A stretch of DNA of 64,000 bases, taken from Peiella sedimenti. GTDB taxonomy: Bacteria > Pseudomonadota > Alphaproteobacteria > Caulobacterales > Caulobacteraceae. Under the pieces are notes generated by a model. That model did no database searches, was not told the origin of the DNA, and saw only the letters and a list, made by a program, of their open reading frames with translations. The stretch's first letter is position 1. Every line of letters begins with the position of its first letter. The DNA is taken from contig NZ_JAUKTR010000001.1 of assembly GCF_030504955.1 (NCBI RefSeq), positions 559,501-623,500 on the forward strand, in the 5' to 3' direction. This document shows positions 33,111-45,708 of the stretch, piece after piece. The position numbers were made by a program, and so were the translations under genes.

Positions 33111-34163
33111 ATGACCGACACCATGAAGGCCCTGGCCAAGACCAAGCCCGCCGAGGGGCTGGACCTGATCGAAGCGCCCGTGCCGACCCCGGGGCCCGAG
33201 GATGTGCTGATCAAGGTCAAGAAGACCGCCGTCTGCGGCACTGACATCCACATCTGGAACTGGGACGAGTGGTCCCAGAAGAACGTGCCGGTGCCCATGA
33301 TCACCGGCCATGAGTTCTCCGGCGAGATCGTGCAGATCGGCAAGGACGTGGATCGCCGCCTGAAGGTCGGTCAGCGCGTCTCGGCCGAGGGCCACGTCAT
33401 CGACCTGAACTCTGAAGCCGCCCGGGCCGGGCACTTCCACCTGGACCCCGACACGCGCGGCATCGGCGTGAACCGCCAGGGCGCCTTCGCCGAGTATGTA
33501 GTGGCCCCGGCCTTCAACGTGATCGAGCTGCCCGACGATGTGCCCTACGAGATCGGGGCCATCCTCGATCCCTTCGGCAACGCCGTGCACACGGCCCAGC
33601 AGTTCGACCTGCTGGGCGAGGACGTGCTGGTCACCGGCGCCGGGCCCATCGGCATCATGGCCGCGGCCGTGGCGCGCCACGCCGGCGCGCGCACCGTGGT
33701 CCTGACGGATATCAACGACTTCCGGCTGGAGCTGGCCCAGAAGGTCGCTCCGGGCGTCCGCACTGTGAACACGGCGAAGGAAGACCTGCACGACGTCATG
33801 AAGGAGCAGGGCCTGAAGGTGGGCTTCGACGTGGCGCTGGAGATGTCGGGGTCGCCCATCGCCTTCAACCAGTGCGTGGACACACTGATCATGGGGGGCG
33901 GCATGGCGCTGCTGGGCATTCCGGCCCGGCCCATGGAGACCGACTGGGGCAAGATCATCCTCAAGGCCCTGACCATCAAGGGCGTCTACGGCCGCGAGAT
34001 GTTCACCACCTGGCGCAAGATGCTGGGCCTGCTGAAGGCGGGGCTGGATCTGCAGCCCCTGATCACCCACAAGATGGCCTTCACCGACTATCGCCAGGGC
34101 TTCGAGGCCATGAAGTCGGGCAAGTCGGGCAAGGTGGTCCTGGACTGGACGAACGCGGCCTGA
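33111..34163 (+). CDS. tdh: L-threonine 3-dehydrogenase lacking structural-zinc cysteines
   Basis: This 350-residue zinc alcohol-dehydrogenase-type enzyme has catalytic [23 protein letters not shown], an NAD site [12 protein letters not shown] and the [11 protein letters not shown] segment of Tdh. It oxidises threonine to 2-amino-3-ketobutyrate for Kbl. The loop that holds four structural-zinc cysteines in E. coli Tdh here reads [19 protein letters not shown] and has no cysteine. The rest of the chain is well conserved, so the enzyme is probably active with only the catalytic zinc. Confidence 0.93.
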   Translation: MTDTMKALAKTKPAEGLDLIEAPVPTPGPEDVLIKVKKTAVCGTDIHIWNWDEWSQKNVPVPMITGHEFSGEIVQIGKDVDRRLKVGQRVSAEGHVIDLNSEAARAGHFHLDPDTRGIGVNRQGAFAEYVVAPAFNVIELPDDVPYEIGAILDPFGNAVHTAQQFDLLGEDVLVTGAGPIGIMAAAVARHAGARTVVLTDINDFRLELAQKVAPGVRTVNTAKEDLHDVMKEQGLKVGFDVALEMSGSPIAFNQCVDTLIMGGGMALLGIPARPMETDWGKIILKALTIKGVYGREMFTTWRKMLGLLKAGLDLQPLITHKMAFTDYRQGFEAMKSGKSGKVVLDWTNAA

Positions 34164-34170
34164 TCCTGCC

Positions 34171-34731
34171 TTACGGCCAGGCCTGCGCAACCGACAGGCT
34201 TCCGGCCGGGAGCGGCCTCAGAAGTTCGGCCTGGGACCTGGACAGATACAGCCAGTCCGGGCCCTGGGCGGTCGGCAGCACGACGATCTGGCGGTCGTGA
34301 TAGGGCGCCACGTCGGGACCGGGGGACGTGGTCAGCATGGTGAAGCTCTCGCCGCGGACCAGGCCTGCGATCCAGAAGGTCTCTTCGCCGTTCATCGAGA
34401 ACAGCCACTTCGTCTTGCGCTTTTCACCGGCGGGCGGAGCCGTGAACTCATAAAAGCCGGCCGCGGGGATCAGGCAGCGGCGGCTGCCCTCGAACGAGCG
34501 TCCCTCGGAGCGGAAGTTGAACACCGGCCGCCCCTGGGGCGACTTCCAGGCCCACGGCCGCATGACCAGCGCCGCGCCTTCTGGCGCGTTCAGCAGGACC
34601 GGCGCGCGATCACCGATCCTGACCTCCATGGCCTCAGGCAGGTTCGGCTTGCCTTCCGGATAGATCAGGCCGCCCCGGAACAGATCGGCGATGTTGTCCC
34701 GAGGCGGCTTGAAGACGTAGTTGTTGCACAC
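34171..34731 (-). CDS. SOS response-associated peptidase (SRAP/HMCES)
   Basis: The 186-residue protein starts MCNNYVFKPPRDN, with the essential Cys2. It has PVFNFRSEG, the ECLIPAAGFYEF-type motif (RRCLIPAAGFYEF) and PYHDRQIVVLP with catalytic His. SRAP proteins form a thiazolidine crosslink with abasic sites in single-stranded DNA. The second residues are CNNY rather than the commoner CGRY. Confidence 0.9.
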   Translation of the reverse strand: MCNNYVFKPPRDNIADLFRGGLIYPEGKPNLPEAMEVRIGDRAPVLLNAPEGAALVMRPWAWKSPQGRPVFNFRSEGRSFEGSRRCLIPAAGFYEFTAPPAGEKRKTKWLFSMNGEETFWIAGLVRGESFTMLTTSPGPDVAPYHDRQIVVLPTAQGPDWLYLSRSQAELLRPLPAGSLSVAQAWP

Positions 34732-34784
34732 GCTGGCGCTCTCCCGAACGGGGGAGGCGAGGCTACATCAGCCGAGGCGCAGCG

Positions 34785-35171
34785 TCAGGCCGCTTGAGTC
34801 TTCGAGCCCGTGGCGCGGAAGACGATGACCGCGAAGATCACCATCGATAGGGCCACGATGATGCCGGACACCCCCAGGATCGGCGCGGCCTGCGTGTGGC
34901 CCGAGAGGTAGAGCGCAAGGCTCGCCACCATCACGATCACACCCAGCACATTGATCCAGAAATGGGCCGCCGCCAGCTTGGTCGCCGCCGCCACCGGAAA
35001 GGCGCGGTAGAACAGGCCGTAAAGCAGCATCGACACCCAGCCCAGAAGGTTGATGTGCGCGTGCACCGGCGACAGGGTGAAGTCCCCCGCCTTGCCCATC
35101 CAGACGCCCAGCGTCATGCCGATCAGCGCGGCGATGACGCCCAGGCGGAAGAACCAGTTCGATATAGTCAT
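34785..35171 (-). CDS. COX1-like four-helix membrane protein
   Basis: ATG 35171 gives 128 residues: MTISNWFFRLGVIAALIGMT and then SPVHAHINLLGWVSMLLYGL, a heme-copper-oxidase subunit I-like His-x-His helix. Four hydrophobic helices span the chain. Similar small proteins are often called cytochrome c oxidase-like, but full subunit I needs twelve helices. It may bind heme through the HAH motif; the role is unknown. Confidence 0.7.
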   Translation of the reverse strand: MTISNWFFRLGVIAALIGMTLGVWMGKAGDFTLSPVHAHINLLGWVSMLLYGLFYRAFPVAAATKLAAAHFWINVLGVIVMVASLALYLSGHTQAAPILGVSGIIVALSMVIFAVIVFRATGSKTQAA

Positions 35172-35224
35172 TTGCGAAAGCCCCCCTCCGGCCGAACGGA
35201 GGTTGCTCGCCTGTCCGTGTGCGG

Positions 35225-36268
35225 TCAAGCCTGGGCGGCGGGGGGCGACAGAACCTTGATCAGAGCCCGTTCGAAAGCTTTAGCGTCAGGGCCGGGCAGG
35301 CTGTTCGGCAGTTCGCCCGACTCGAACAGTTCGAACACCCGCGGGTGGACATAGGAGCTTCGGCAGACGGTCGGCGTATTGCCGAGCAGGCCCGAGACGG
35401 CCTTTACGCACACCGTGACCTTCCGCTTTGCGTCGGTGGGCGATGTGGGCGCTTCCATCTCACGCAGGGCCCGCGCCGCCGAGACCGTGCCGGCCCAGGT
35501 GCGAAAGTCCTTGGCGGAGAACTCTTCGCCCATCGCCTTGCGGATGTAGGCGTTGACATCGTCCGAGGTGACAGGAACGAGGACGCCTTCCTCGTCGCGG
35601 TACTTGAAGACCTGCTGACCCGGTAGTTCCTGAAGGGCGCGGAGCAGCCGGGCCAGACGGCGGTCGCGCACGGAGATCTCGTGCGCCTTGCCGCTCTTGC
35701 CGCGGAAGTGGAAGCGCAGGGCGGCGCCGTCCACTTCGATGTGGCGCTTGTGCAGGGTGGTCAGGCCATAGCTGCGGTTCTGCCGCGCGTACGCCTTGTT
35801 GCCGACGCGGATGAGCGTGATCTCGAGCAGTCGCACGGTGGTGGCCAGCACCTTGTCCCGAGTGACGCCACGCCGGGCAAGATCCGTCTCGACCTGACGG
35901 CGGAGGCGGGGCAGGGCGCGGGCGAAGTCGGCCATGCGGCTGAACTTGTCCTCGGCCCGGTGGCTGCTCCAGGCGTCATGGTAGCGGTACTGCTTGCGGC
36001 CCTTCTGGTCGCGGCCGGTCGCCTGGATGTGGCCGTTGGCTCGCGGGCAGATCCAGACGTCGGTCCAGGCCGGCGGAATGGCGAGGGACCGGATGCGCGC
36101 GAGGGTCTTTTCGTCGGTGACGCGGGCGCCGTTGGCGTCGATGTAGGCGAAACCCTTGCCCGCCCGTCGGCGGCGGATGCCTGACCCCTCGTCCGTGCAC
36201 CAGGTCAGCCCCGGCGGCGCGGGCAGCGGCGCCTGGGTCTGGGCAAGTGGCGCGGCGCCGTCGGCCAT
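35225..36268 (-). CDS. DNA topoisomerase IB (poxvirus type)
   Basis: ATG 36268 (MADGAAPLAQTQ) gives 347 residues. It has the IB core: RRRAGKGFAYIDANG, IPPAWTDVWICPRANGHIQA, DQKGRKQYRYH, KFSRMADFARALP, and a catalytic half with GKSGKAHEISV, KDFRTWAGT and the nucleophilic Tyr in VCRSSYVHPRV. It relaxes supercoils through a 3'-phosphotyrosine. It is divergent from rlmJ with about 100 bases between them. Confidence 0.93.
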   Translation of the reverse strand: MADGAAPLAQTQAPLPAPPGLTWCTDEGSGIRRRRAGKGFAYIDANGARVTDEKTLARIRSLAIPPAWTDVWICPRANGHIQATGRDQKGRKQYRYHDAWSSHRAEDKFSRMADFARALPRLRRQVETDLARRGVTRDKVLATTVRLLEITLIRVGNKAYARQNRSYGLTTLHKRHIEVDGAALRFHFRGKSGKAHEISVRDRRLARLLRALQELPGQQVFKYRDEEGVLVPVTSDDVNAYIRKAMGEEFSAKDFRTWAGTVSAARALREMEAPTSPTDAKRKVTVCVKAVSGLLGNTPTVCRSSYVHPRVFELFESGELPNSLPGPDAKAFERALIKVLSPPAAQA

Positions 36269-36364
36269 GGACGAACTCCAACAGGGATGGAGCCGATCAA
36301 CGGGGGGAAATGACGCCGGTTCCGTCGCTTGACCCGGCTGCGGCGGCAGGCCACGCAAGGCGCC

Positions 36365-37186
36365 ATGAACTACCGCCACGCCTATCATGCCGGAAACTTC
36401 GCCGATCTGGTCAAGCACGCGGTGCTGCTGGATCTGCTGGCGCGCCTACAGGGCGCGCCAGCGCCCCTGAAGGTGATCGACACTCACGCCGGGGCGGGCC
36501 TGTATCGGCTGGACGATCCGCGCGCGGTGCGTTCGAAGGAGGCTGAAGCAGGCGTAACGCGGCTGATGGCCGAAGGCGCGTCTGACGCGCTGATCTCCTT
36601 GGCCGAAGCGGTGCGGAGTTTCAATGAAGGGGAGACGGTGGCGGTCTATCCGGGCTCTCCGGCGCTCATCGCCTCGCGGCTGCGATCCCAGGACGGTTAT
36701 CTCGGGCTGGAGATGAACCCGGAGGTGCAGCCCCTGCTGGACGAGGCGTTGAAGCCCTGGTCGAGGGCTACGTCGCGGCTGGCCGACGGCTATGAGACCG
36801 CGCCGGTGGAGGCTGCTGGAACAGAGGGGCGGGCCTTCATACTGATCGATCCCCCGTATGAGCGATCCGATGACTATGCACGGGCAGCGGCCTGCGTCGC
36901 GCAGGTGCTGAAGGTGCGGCCGCAGGCCAGCCTGGCGATCTGGACCCCCCTGAAAGATCTCGAGACCTTTGACGGTTTCATGCGGCGGCTGCAGGCGGCG
37001 CGGGTGCGGGCTCTCGCGGTCGAGGCGCGGCTGAAACCCCTGACTGACCCGATGAAGATGAACGGCTGCGCCATGGTGCTGATCAATCCGCCCGAGGGGG
37101 CGCCGCGACAGGCGCTGCGCATCGCCGAGGCGGTGGTGGCGGCGCTGGGCGGGCCCGCCGGCATGGCCAAGGGCTGGAGCGTCTAA
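36365..37186 (+). CDS. rlmJ: 23S rRNA (adenine-N6)-methyltransferase RlmJ
   Basis: ATG 36365 gives 273 residues starting MNYRHAYHAGNFADLVKHAV, the RlmJ signature. The S-adenosylmethionine site is DTHAGAGLY and the catalytic motif IDPPYE is near residue 165. It methylates A2030 of 23S rRNA in E. coli numbering. Twelve upstream codons in frame lack a ribosome site. Confidence 0.93.
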   Translation: MNYRHAYHAGNFADLVKHAVLLDLLARLQGAPAPLKVIDTHAGAGLYRLDDPRAVRSKEAEAGVTRLMAEGASDALISLAEAVRSFNEGETVAVYPGSPALIASRLRSQDGYLGLEMNPEVQPLLDEALKPWSRATSRLADGYETAPVEAAGTEGRAFILIDPPYERSDDYARAAACVAQVLKVRPQASLAIWTPLKDLETFDGFMRRLQAARVRALAVEARLKPLTDPMKMNGCAMVLINPPEGAPRQALRIAEAVVAALGGPAGMAKGWSV

Positions 37187-37309
37187 ACCGAAATCGGTTG
37201 AGTTGGACGCAGTCCCGCGAGGCTCAGATTTCGATCCAGAGTCGAAGCGAAAGCCTGATTCACGGCAGCGCGGGGACGGCGAAGCGACGCCACCTTGGCC
37301 GATCAGGTT

Positions 37310-38251
37310 CTAGCGGCGAGCCAGGCCGATCACGATGGGTCGATGGTCCGACCCGGTGGGCGCGCCGAGGCTGCGGCGAGTCACCGCCAGCTCCTGGGAG
37401 ACCAGGGCGTTGTCGATGCTGATGCGCAGCGGCGCGGGCAAGGGCGCGGGCCAGGTGCCCCAGACGGCGGGCGCGACGGTCAGGCCGGTTTCTGATTCGA
37501 GGCTGCTCAGCACGCGTCCATGGGGCACGGCGTTGAAGTCGCCCACCAGAACCAGCGGACCCTCCACGGCCTCGATCCGGCGCGCCAGCTGGCGACTCTG
37601 CCAGATCTGGCCCCCATGCATGACGAAGGGCCACGGGCGGGTGAGGTGCGCGCCCAGGACCGTCACGGGGCCGGAGGGAAGATCGATCACCGCGCCGACG
37701 ACCGACAGGCCGTCGGAAGGCCCGCGGAGGGGGCGCATCGGGTGGCGGGAGGCGATCAGCGACCGCGCCGCGCCGCTGGGCCGGTCCACGCGCGGGATCG
37801 ATACACGGTGAGGATAGCCTGCGAGCAGCTGATCCAGCTGCTCGGCCTGGGCGTCGCCCAGCTCAATCAGCACAACGATGTCGGCGTCGGCCGCCTGCAC
37901 CGAGGCCTGGGCCGCCGCCGTATCCTCATTCCGCGCCCAGAGGTTGGCCATGTAGACCGTGAAGTCCGCCGGCCTGTCCGAGATATCGCCGCGCCAAGCG
38001 GGCAGCAGGGCCGTGGTCAACAGACCGACGGCGACGGTCGCCAGCACCAGGGGCGCGGCCGCCCGACGCCAGAGCGCCAGCAGAAGCACGACGCCCGATC
38101 CCGCCAGCAGCGGCATGGCCAGAATGTCGGCCAGCATTTCGAGGCGGCCCAGAGCCCTGAGATGCGCCGCCAGCCCGATGGCCGCGAGGGTCAGGGCGGC
38201 CAGGGTCAGGACCAGGCCGAACAGCAGGGAGGGGAGCGAACGAGAACGCAT
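37310..38251 (-). CDS. Membrane-anchored endonuclease/exonuclease/phosphatase family protein
   Basis: ATG 38251 (MRSRSLPSLLFGLVLTLAAL) gives 313 residues. Three N-terminal membrane helices (to about residue 95) are followed by an EEP catalytic domain outside the cytosol: YMANLWARNEDT, VVLIELGD, VLGAHLTRPWP, LVGDFNAVPHGR and GSDHRPIVIGL. The Asp, Asn and His residues match the family. Related proteins are phosphodiesterases, but the substrate is not known. Confidence 0.85.
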   Translation of the reverse strand: MRSRSLPSLLFGLVLTLAALTLAAIGLAAHLRALGRLEMLADILAMPLLAGSGVVLLLALWRRAAAPLVLATVAVGLLTTALLPAWRGDISDRPADFTVYMANLWARNEDTAAAQASVQAADADIVVLIELGDAQAEQLDQLLAGYPHRVSIPRVDRPSGAARSLIASRHPMRPLRGPSDGLSVVGAVIDLPSGPVTVLGAHLTRPWPFVMHGGQIWQSRQLARRIEAVEGPLVLVGDFNAVPHGRVLSSLESETGLTVAPAVWGTWPAPLPAPLRISIDNALVSQELAVTRRSLGAPTGSDHRPIVIGLARR

Positions 38252-38346
38252 GCGGCTTGCTCTGGGCGGCCTTTGCGGGGTCAATGGAGCGGGAACGGTG
38301 GACGGCGCGTTAAGCTCGGCGTCAAGCCTGACTGTGGGAGCCCTGC

Positions 38347-38805
38347 ATGGCCGCGCGATCGATCCAGGAGCTGGAAGCGGTCTGGAAAAACCTGGAGGGC
38401 GTCAAGCGCATGTCCGACCGAGTGGTCGGCGTCGGCCCGTTTGGCATCGGCCTGGACGGCCTTCTGACATGGGTGCCGTGGGCGGGCGATCTCTATACGG
38501 TCGGCATGGGGGGCTGGCTTTTGACTCAGTCCGTCAGGGCCAAGGCGGCCCCGGCCACCGTCCTGCGCATGGCGGCCTACCTCGCTGCGGACACCGCCAC
38601 GGCGGTGGTGCCGTTCCTTGGCGCAGTGGTCGACACACTGTTCCCCGGACACCTGATGGCGGCCAAGGCGCTGCAAAAGGACATCGAGTCCACCCACTGG
38701 GTCGAGATGAGCGAACGTGATGCGCGCGATCGAGGTCTGTTCGAGCAGCATAGCCATGAAGCGAGGGCGCAGAAGAAGCGCCGGGTCGTCTATCTGGGCG
38801 GCTGA
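38347..38805 (+). CDS. DUF4112 family membrane protein
   Basis: A 152-residue protein, MAARSIQELEAVWKNLEGVK, with the DUF4112 pattern GIGLDGLLTWVPWAGDLYTV and two membrane segments (about residues 33-55 and 75-100). The C-terminus is charged and helical (RDARDRGLFEQHSHEARAQK). Function unknown. It precedes ppdK on the same strand by 77 bases. Confidence 0.85.
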   Translation: MAARSIQELEAVWKNLEGVKRMSDRVVGVGPFGIGLDGLLTWVPWAGDLYTVGMGGWLLTQSVRAKAAPATVLRMAAYLAADTATAVVPFLGAVVDTLFPGHLMAAKALQKDIESTHWVEMSERDARDRGLFEQHSHEARAQKKRRVVYLGG

Positions 38806-38882
38806 CCTTTTCGCCGCGATGCAACATGGCGTGCCCGCCCGCGTTCGGCTAAACCCCGCCGCATAGCCAGACGGAGCATTCC

Positions 38883-41563
<2,681 letters not shown>

Positions 41564-41567
<4 letters not shown>

Positions 41568-42964
41568 AAAAGTACGCCGGGGTTCATCAGGCGTCGGGGA
41601 TCGAGCGCGGCGCGGACGGCGCGTTGCAGGTCCAGTTCGACCGGATCCTTGTATCGGGCGGCCTCGGCCGTTTTCAGGCGTCCCAGCCCATGCTCGGCGC
41701 TGATGGAGCCGCTCAGCTGATCGGCGATGTCGTGGATGCGGCGCGAGCCCTCTTCGCGCGCCGCCTCGAAGGCGGCCCGGTCGCCGCCACTGGGCATGAG
41801 CACGTCGAAGTGGATGTTGCCGTCGCCGACATGGCCGAAGGCGCTGACCCGCGCGCCCGTGCAGGTGGATTCGGCCGCCGCCGTAGCCTGGTCGATGAAG
41901 GCGGCCACCTGGGACACGGGCACGGACACGTCGTGCTTCCAGCCAGGACCTTCGGGTTTTTGTCCCGCCGACTGCTCCTCGCGCAGGCGCCAGAAGGCGG
42001 CGGCCTGGGCGGCGTTCTGGGCGATGGCGGCGTCAAGGATCAGGCGCTCAGACAGGGCGCGCTCAAGCACGCGGGGAAGGGCCGCCTCCGCCGCGCCGGG
42101 CTCTCCCGAAGCCAGTTCCAGAAGGACGTACCAGGGGGAGGGCCGGTCCAGCGGCTCGCGCGTGTCGGGGATGTGCTGCAGCACGAGCTCGATGCCGATG
42201 CGCTTCATCAGCTCGAAGGCGTCGACGCCGCCGCCCGTCTCAGACTTGGCGAGGGCCAAAAGCCGGATGGCCGCCTCAGGGTCGTTCAGGCCGACCATCG
42301 CCGTGGCCCGGCTGCGCATTACCGGAAACAGCTTGAGGGTGGCGGCCGTCACGACACCGAGCGTGCCCTCCGCGCCGATGAACAGCTGCTTGAGGTCATA
42401 GCCGGTGTTGTTCTTGCGCAGGGCCCTCAGCCCCTTGAACACGCGCCCGTCCGGCAACACCGCCTCGATGCCCAGCACCAGATCGCGCATGACGCCATAG
42501 CGCAGCACCGCCGTGCCGCCGGCATTGGTCGAGATGACTCCGCCGACGGTGGCCGTTCCCTCGGCCGCAAGGGACAGGGGAAACAGTCGCTCTACCTCCG
42601 CCGCCGCCTGCTGCGCCTGGAGCAGGGTCACGCCTGACTCCACCGTCAGGGCGTCGTCCAGCGGCGACACCTGGCGCACGGCCGTCAACCGTTCTGTGGA
42701 CAGAAGCACTTCGCCCAGGGGGATCTGGCCGCCGACGAGCCCCGTGTTCCCGCCCTGGGTCGTGATCGGCAGGCCCAGTTCCGCGCATGCCCTGACGCAC
42801 GCCGACACCTCGGCCGTGTTGCGCGGCAGCAGCATGATCGGCGTCTCGCCCCGCCAGCGCCCGCGCCATTCGGACAGGCGCGGGGCGATGCGGTCCGCGT
42901 CCTCGGTCCAGACGGCCTCGGGCAGGACGGCCTTGAGGGCCGCGATGGGGGAGGGGCGCTCCAT
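41564..42964 (-). CDS. FAD-linked oxidase, D-2-hydroxyacid/2-hydroxyglutarate dehydrogenase type
   Basis: ATG 42964 gives 466 residues with the GlcD layout: FAD-binding [60 protein letters not shown] and C-terminal [26 protein letters not shown] and [12 protein letters not shown]. The HVGDGNIH histidines are substrate/metal-site residues. D-2-hydroxyglutarate is likely but D-lactate or glycolate cannot be excluded. It is divergent from a Nudix gene, 44 bases away. Confidence 0.88.
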
Positions 42965-43008
42965 CGTGCGACGATAGCCACAGCCGCGGCGCTGCGATAG
43001 GCGAGGGC

Positions 43009-43416
43009 ATGCATCAAGCCCGGCCCATCCCCTGCGTCGGCGTCGTCTGCTTTCGCGGCGACGAGGTGCTGCTGATCCGAAGAGGCTCGCCCCCACGCCT
43101 GGGCGAGTGGAGCCTGCCGGGCGGGCGAATCGAGCCGGACGAACGGCTGCATGACGCGGCCCTGCGCGAACTGCGTGAGGAGACCGGCGTCGATGCCGAA
43201 ATCGTGGGGCTGGTCGATGTGGTCGATGGCCTCTTCCCGCCGCGACACTACGTCCTGATCGACTACGCCGCGCGCTGGCTCGCGGGTGAGCCGCGTCCTG
43301 GCGACGATGCGGCCGAAGCCCGGTTCTTCCCCCTAGATGCGGCGCTGAAAGCCGTGGCCTGGGCTGAAACACGGCGGGTTATCCGCGCCGCGGGCCAGCT
43401 GCTGAAATCGGCATAA
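43009..43416 (+). CDS. Nudix hydrolase
   Basis: A 135-residue Nudix domain with an intact box: [20 protein letters not shown], then ETGVD. It begins [20 protein letters not shown]. It should hydrolyse a nucleoside diphosphate linked to another group, such as ADP-ribose. It is a separate gene from the Nudix regulator at 12069, whose box is degraded. Confidence 0.88.
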   Translation: MHQARPIPCVGVVCFRGDEVLLIRRGSPPRLGEWSLPGGRIEPDERLHDAALRELREETGVDAEIVGLVDVVDGLFPPRHYVLIDYAARWLAGEPRPGDDAAEARFFPLDAALKAVAWAETRRVIRAAGQLLKSA

Positions 43417-43491
43417 GGCCGTCCGGTTTCGCTGGCGGGCCTCGTATGGCCGCGCTAGCCTGTCAGGTGACTTCCCGGCTTGGAGACTTCG

Positions 43492-44511
43492 ATGAGCTAT
43501 TTCGGCATCGCCATTCTGGTCCTGGCGCTGATCGTGGTCTTTTCGACCATCAAGATCGTGCCGCAGGGCCGTGAATTCACGGTGGAACGCTTCGGCAAGT
43601 ACACACGCACCCTGACGCCCGGCATCCATTTCCTGACGCCCTTCATCGAGCGCATCGGCCGGCGCATGAACATGATGGAGCAGGTGCTGGACGTGCCCCA
43701 GCAGGAGGTCATCACCAAGGACAACGCCACGGTGAAGGTGGACGGCATCGTCTTCATCCAGGTGATGGACGCCGCCGCCGCGGCCTACCGGGTCGACAAC
43801 TTGACCTACGCCATCGCCCAGCTGTGCATGACCAACCTGCGTACCGTGGTCGGCTCGATGGACCTCGACGAGGTGCTGAGCCAGCGTGACGCGATCAACA
43901 GCCGTCTGCTGACGGTCATCGACGCGGCGACCGAGCCGTGGGGCGTGAAAGCCAACCGCATCGAAATAAAGGATCTGCAGCCCCCCGCCGACATCACCAA
44001 CGCCATGGCGCGTCAGATGAAGGCCGAGCGTGAGCGCCGCGCCGTCATCACCGAGGCGGACGGCGAGAAGCAGGCCGCCATCGCCCGCGCCGAGGGCTCC
44101 AAGCAGTCGGCCATCCTCGAGGCCGAAGGCCGCAAGGAGGCCGCCTTCCGCGACGCCGAGGCGCGCGAACGCGAAGCCGAGGCCGAGGCCCGCGCCACGG
44201 CCATGGTGTCCGAAGCCATCGCCAAGGGCGACGTGAACGCCATCAACTACTTCGTCGCCCAGAAGTATGTGGAGGCCTTCGCCGAACTGGCCCGCAGCCC
44301 CCAGCAGAAGACGGTCATCGTGCCGTCCGAGATGGGCGCCCTGGTCGGGACCATCGCGGGCGTCGGCGAGCTGGTCGGCCTGGCCAAGGAGCAGCAGACC
44401 GCCCGGACGGATCGCCGCGCCGAAGCGGCCCAGGCGGCGCGTGCATCGTCCGCGCCGCCTCCCGTTCAGCAGCGCCCCCGCCGCGGCGGCGCCGTTCCGA
44501 CGACGGAGTAG
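43492..44511 (+). CDS. SPFH/Band 7 protein (QmcA/stomatin-like)
   Basis: ATG 43492, six bases after GGAG, gives 339 residues. One N-terminal membrane helix (FGIAILVLALIVVFS) is followed by the Band 7 domain (IVPQGREFTVERFGKYTRTL, FIERIGRRMNMMEQVLDVPQ) and an Ala/Glu-rich coiled coil (EADGEKQAAIARAEGSKQSA). It forms ring oligomers that shape membrane microdomains. The adjacent NfeD gene is its usual partner. Confidence 0.92.
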   Translation: MSYFGIAILVLALIVVFSTIKIVPQGREFTVERFGKYTRTLTPGIHFLTPFIERIGRRMNMMEQVLDVPQQEVITKDNATVKVDGIVFIQVMDAAAAAYRVDNLTYAIAQLCMTNLRTVVGSMDLDEVLSQRDAINSRLLTVIDAATEPWGVKANRIEIKDLQPPADITNAMARQMKAERERRAVITEADGEKQAAIARAEGSKQSAILEAEGRKEAAFRDAEAREREAEAEARATAMVSEAIAKGDVNAINYFVAQKYVEAFAELARSPQQKTVIVPSEMGALVGTIAGVGELVGLAKEQQTARTDRRAEAAQAARASSAPPPVQQRPRRGGAVPTTE

Positions 44512-44517
44512 GCGGCC

Positions 44518-44973
44518 ATGGACGCCATAGTCGCCATATATCAGTCGCAACCCTTCTGGATCTGGCTGGCCATCGGCGCGCTGATTCTGGCGGTGGAGGC
44601 GGCGGCCGGCACGGAGTGGCTGTTGTGGCCGGCGGTCGCCGCCGTGGTCGTGGCCGGGCTGACCGCCATGGGCCTCGGCGGCAACCCGCTGATCGAGATC
44701 GTCATCTTCGCCGTGCTGACGCTGGCCTTCACCTTCGTCTCACGCAAGCTGGTCAAGCAGGTGAATCCGGAAGCGGCCGATATCAATGACCGCGGCGTGC
44801 GCCTGATCGGCCAAAGGGCGCAGGTGGTCGAACCCTTCGTCGGTGGCCGTGGCCGGGTGTTCGTCTCGGGCTCCGAGTGGCCGGCGGACCTGGAGGGCGA
44901 GGCTCCCGGCGAAGGCCAGGCCGTCGTCGTTGAAGCGGTGGCCGGTCCCCGGCTGAAAGTGCGGGCGGCCTAG
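44518..44973 (+). CDS. NfeD family membrane protein
   Basis: A 151-residue protein with three membrane helices (about residues 13-75) and a C-terminal OB-fold ([34 protein letters not shown]). NfeD-type proteins pair with SPFH proteins such as QmcA; the gene starts seven bases after that gene. Its stop shares the CTAG tetramer with the stop of convergent rnhA. Confidence 0.88.
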   Translation: MDAIVAIYQSQPFWIWLAIGALILAVEAAAGTEWLLWPAVAAVVVAGLTAMGLGGNPLIEIVIFAVLTLAFTFVSRKLVKQVNPEAADINDRGVRLIGQRAQVVEPFVGGRGRVFVSGSEWPADLEGEAPGEGQAVVVEAVAGPRLKVRAA

Positions 44974-45419
44974 CGGGGCCCTCGCCCTATCACCTCATCG
45001 CACCCGCGATTGGCCAGGGCGTCAGCGCGTTCGTTCAGCTCGTGGCCCACGTGGCCCTTCACCCAGCGCCAGTGAACCTGATGGCGCAGGCGCGCTTCAT
45101 CGAGGCGCCGCCACAGATCGTCGTTCTTGACGGGCTTCTTTTCGGCCGTCTTCCAGCCGCGCGCCTTCCAGCCGCCGATCCACTCGGTGATCCCCTTCAT
45201 GACGTAGGTGGAGTCCGTGTGCAGCTCGACCTCGCAGGGCTGTTTCAGCGCCTCCAGCGCCTGGATGGCGGCCATCAGCTCCATGCGGTTGTTGGTGGTC
45301 TGGGCCTCGCCGCCCCACAGCTCCTTCTCGTGTCCCGACCATTGCAGCAGGGCGCCCCAGCCGCCGGGACCGGGATTGCCGCGGCAGGCGCCGTCGGTGT
45401 GAATCAGGACGTGCTTCAA
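44970..45419 (-). CDS. rnhA: Ribonuclease HI
   Basis: The 149-residue enzyme has all four catalytic acids: [36 protein letters not shown] and [11 protein letters not shown]. It removes RNA from RNA-DNA hybrids. Its start lies 60 bases from the toxin-antitoxin gene pair, so the divergent operator below also sits in its upstream region. Confidence 0.96.
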   Translation of the reverse strand: MKHVLIHTDGACRGNPGPGGWGALLQWSGHEKELWGGEAQTTNNRMELMAAIQALEALKQPCEVELHTDSTYVMKGITEWIGGWKARGWKTAEKKPVKNDDLWRRLDEARLRHQVHWRWVKGHVGHELNERADALANRGCDEVIGRGPR

Positions 45420-45436
45420 GGACGTTCTCGTTTGGC

Positions 45437-45456
45437 GTTATAACGTGTGTTATAAT
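45437..45456 (+). promoter_or_regulatory. Paired palindromic operator with overlapping -10, AbrB-Doc operon
   Basis: GTTATAAC (45437-45444, a perfect palindrome) is repeated as GTTATAAT (45449-45456), centre to centre 12 bases apart. The second repeat contains TATAAT (45451-45456), an ideal -10. Repressor binding by the AbrB-type antitoxin would block the promoter, as in other such modules. An unambiguous -35 is not visible. Confidence 0.65.
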
Positions 45457-45480
45457 CATGCCTTCTGAAGGAGGCGAGCC

Positions 45481-45708
45481 ATGATCGCGCTGAAAATCAT
45501 CCAGGTGGGCAACTCGGCCGGCGTCGTGTTGCCGAAGGAGGCCCTGATCGAGCTGGGCGTCAAGAAGGGCGACACCCTCTATCTGACCAAAGCCCCGGAC
45601 GGGTCGATGCGGGTGGCGCCGCATGATGAGCGTGTGGCGCGACAGATCGAAGCCTTCGAGGAGGTCGGTCGCCAGTATCGTGACACGCTCAGGATTCTGG
45701 CGAAGTGA
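45481..45708 (+). CDS. AbrB/MazE-type antitoxin
   Basis: A 75-residue SpoVT-AbrB domain: MIALKIIQVGNSAGVVLPKE, LIELGVKKGDTLYLTKAPDG. The C-terminal half is helical and would wrap the toxin (RVARQIEAFEEVGRQYRDTL). ATG follows GAAGGAGG. It overlaps the Doc toxin start as GTGA. It should bind the upstream palindromes and neutralise Doc. Confidence 0.9.
   Translation: MIALKIIQVGNSAGVVLPKEALIELGVKKGDTLYLTKAPDGSMRVAPHDERVARQIEAFEEVGRQYRDTLRILAK

Noticed and set aside
37186..37199. Short hairpin AACCGAAATCGGTT after rlmJ
   Set aside because: Too short and not followed by a T-tract, so not called as a terminator.
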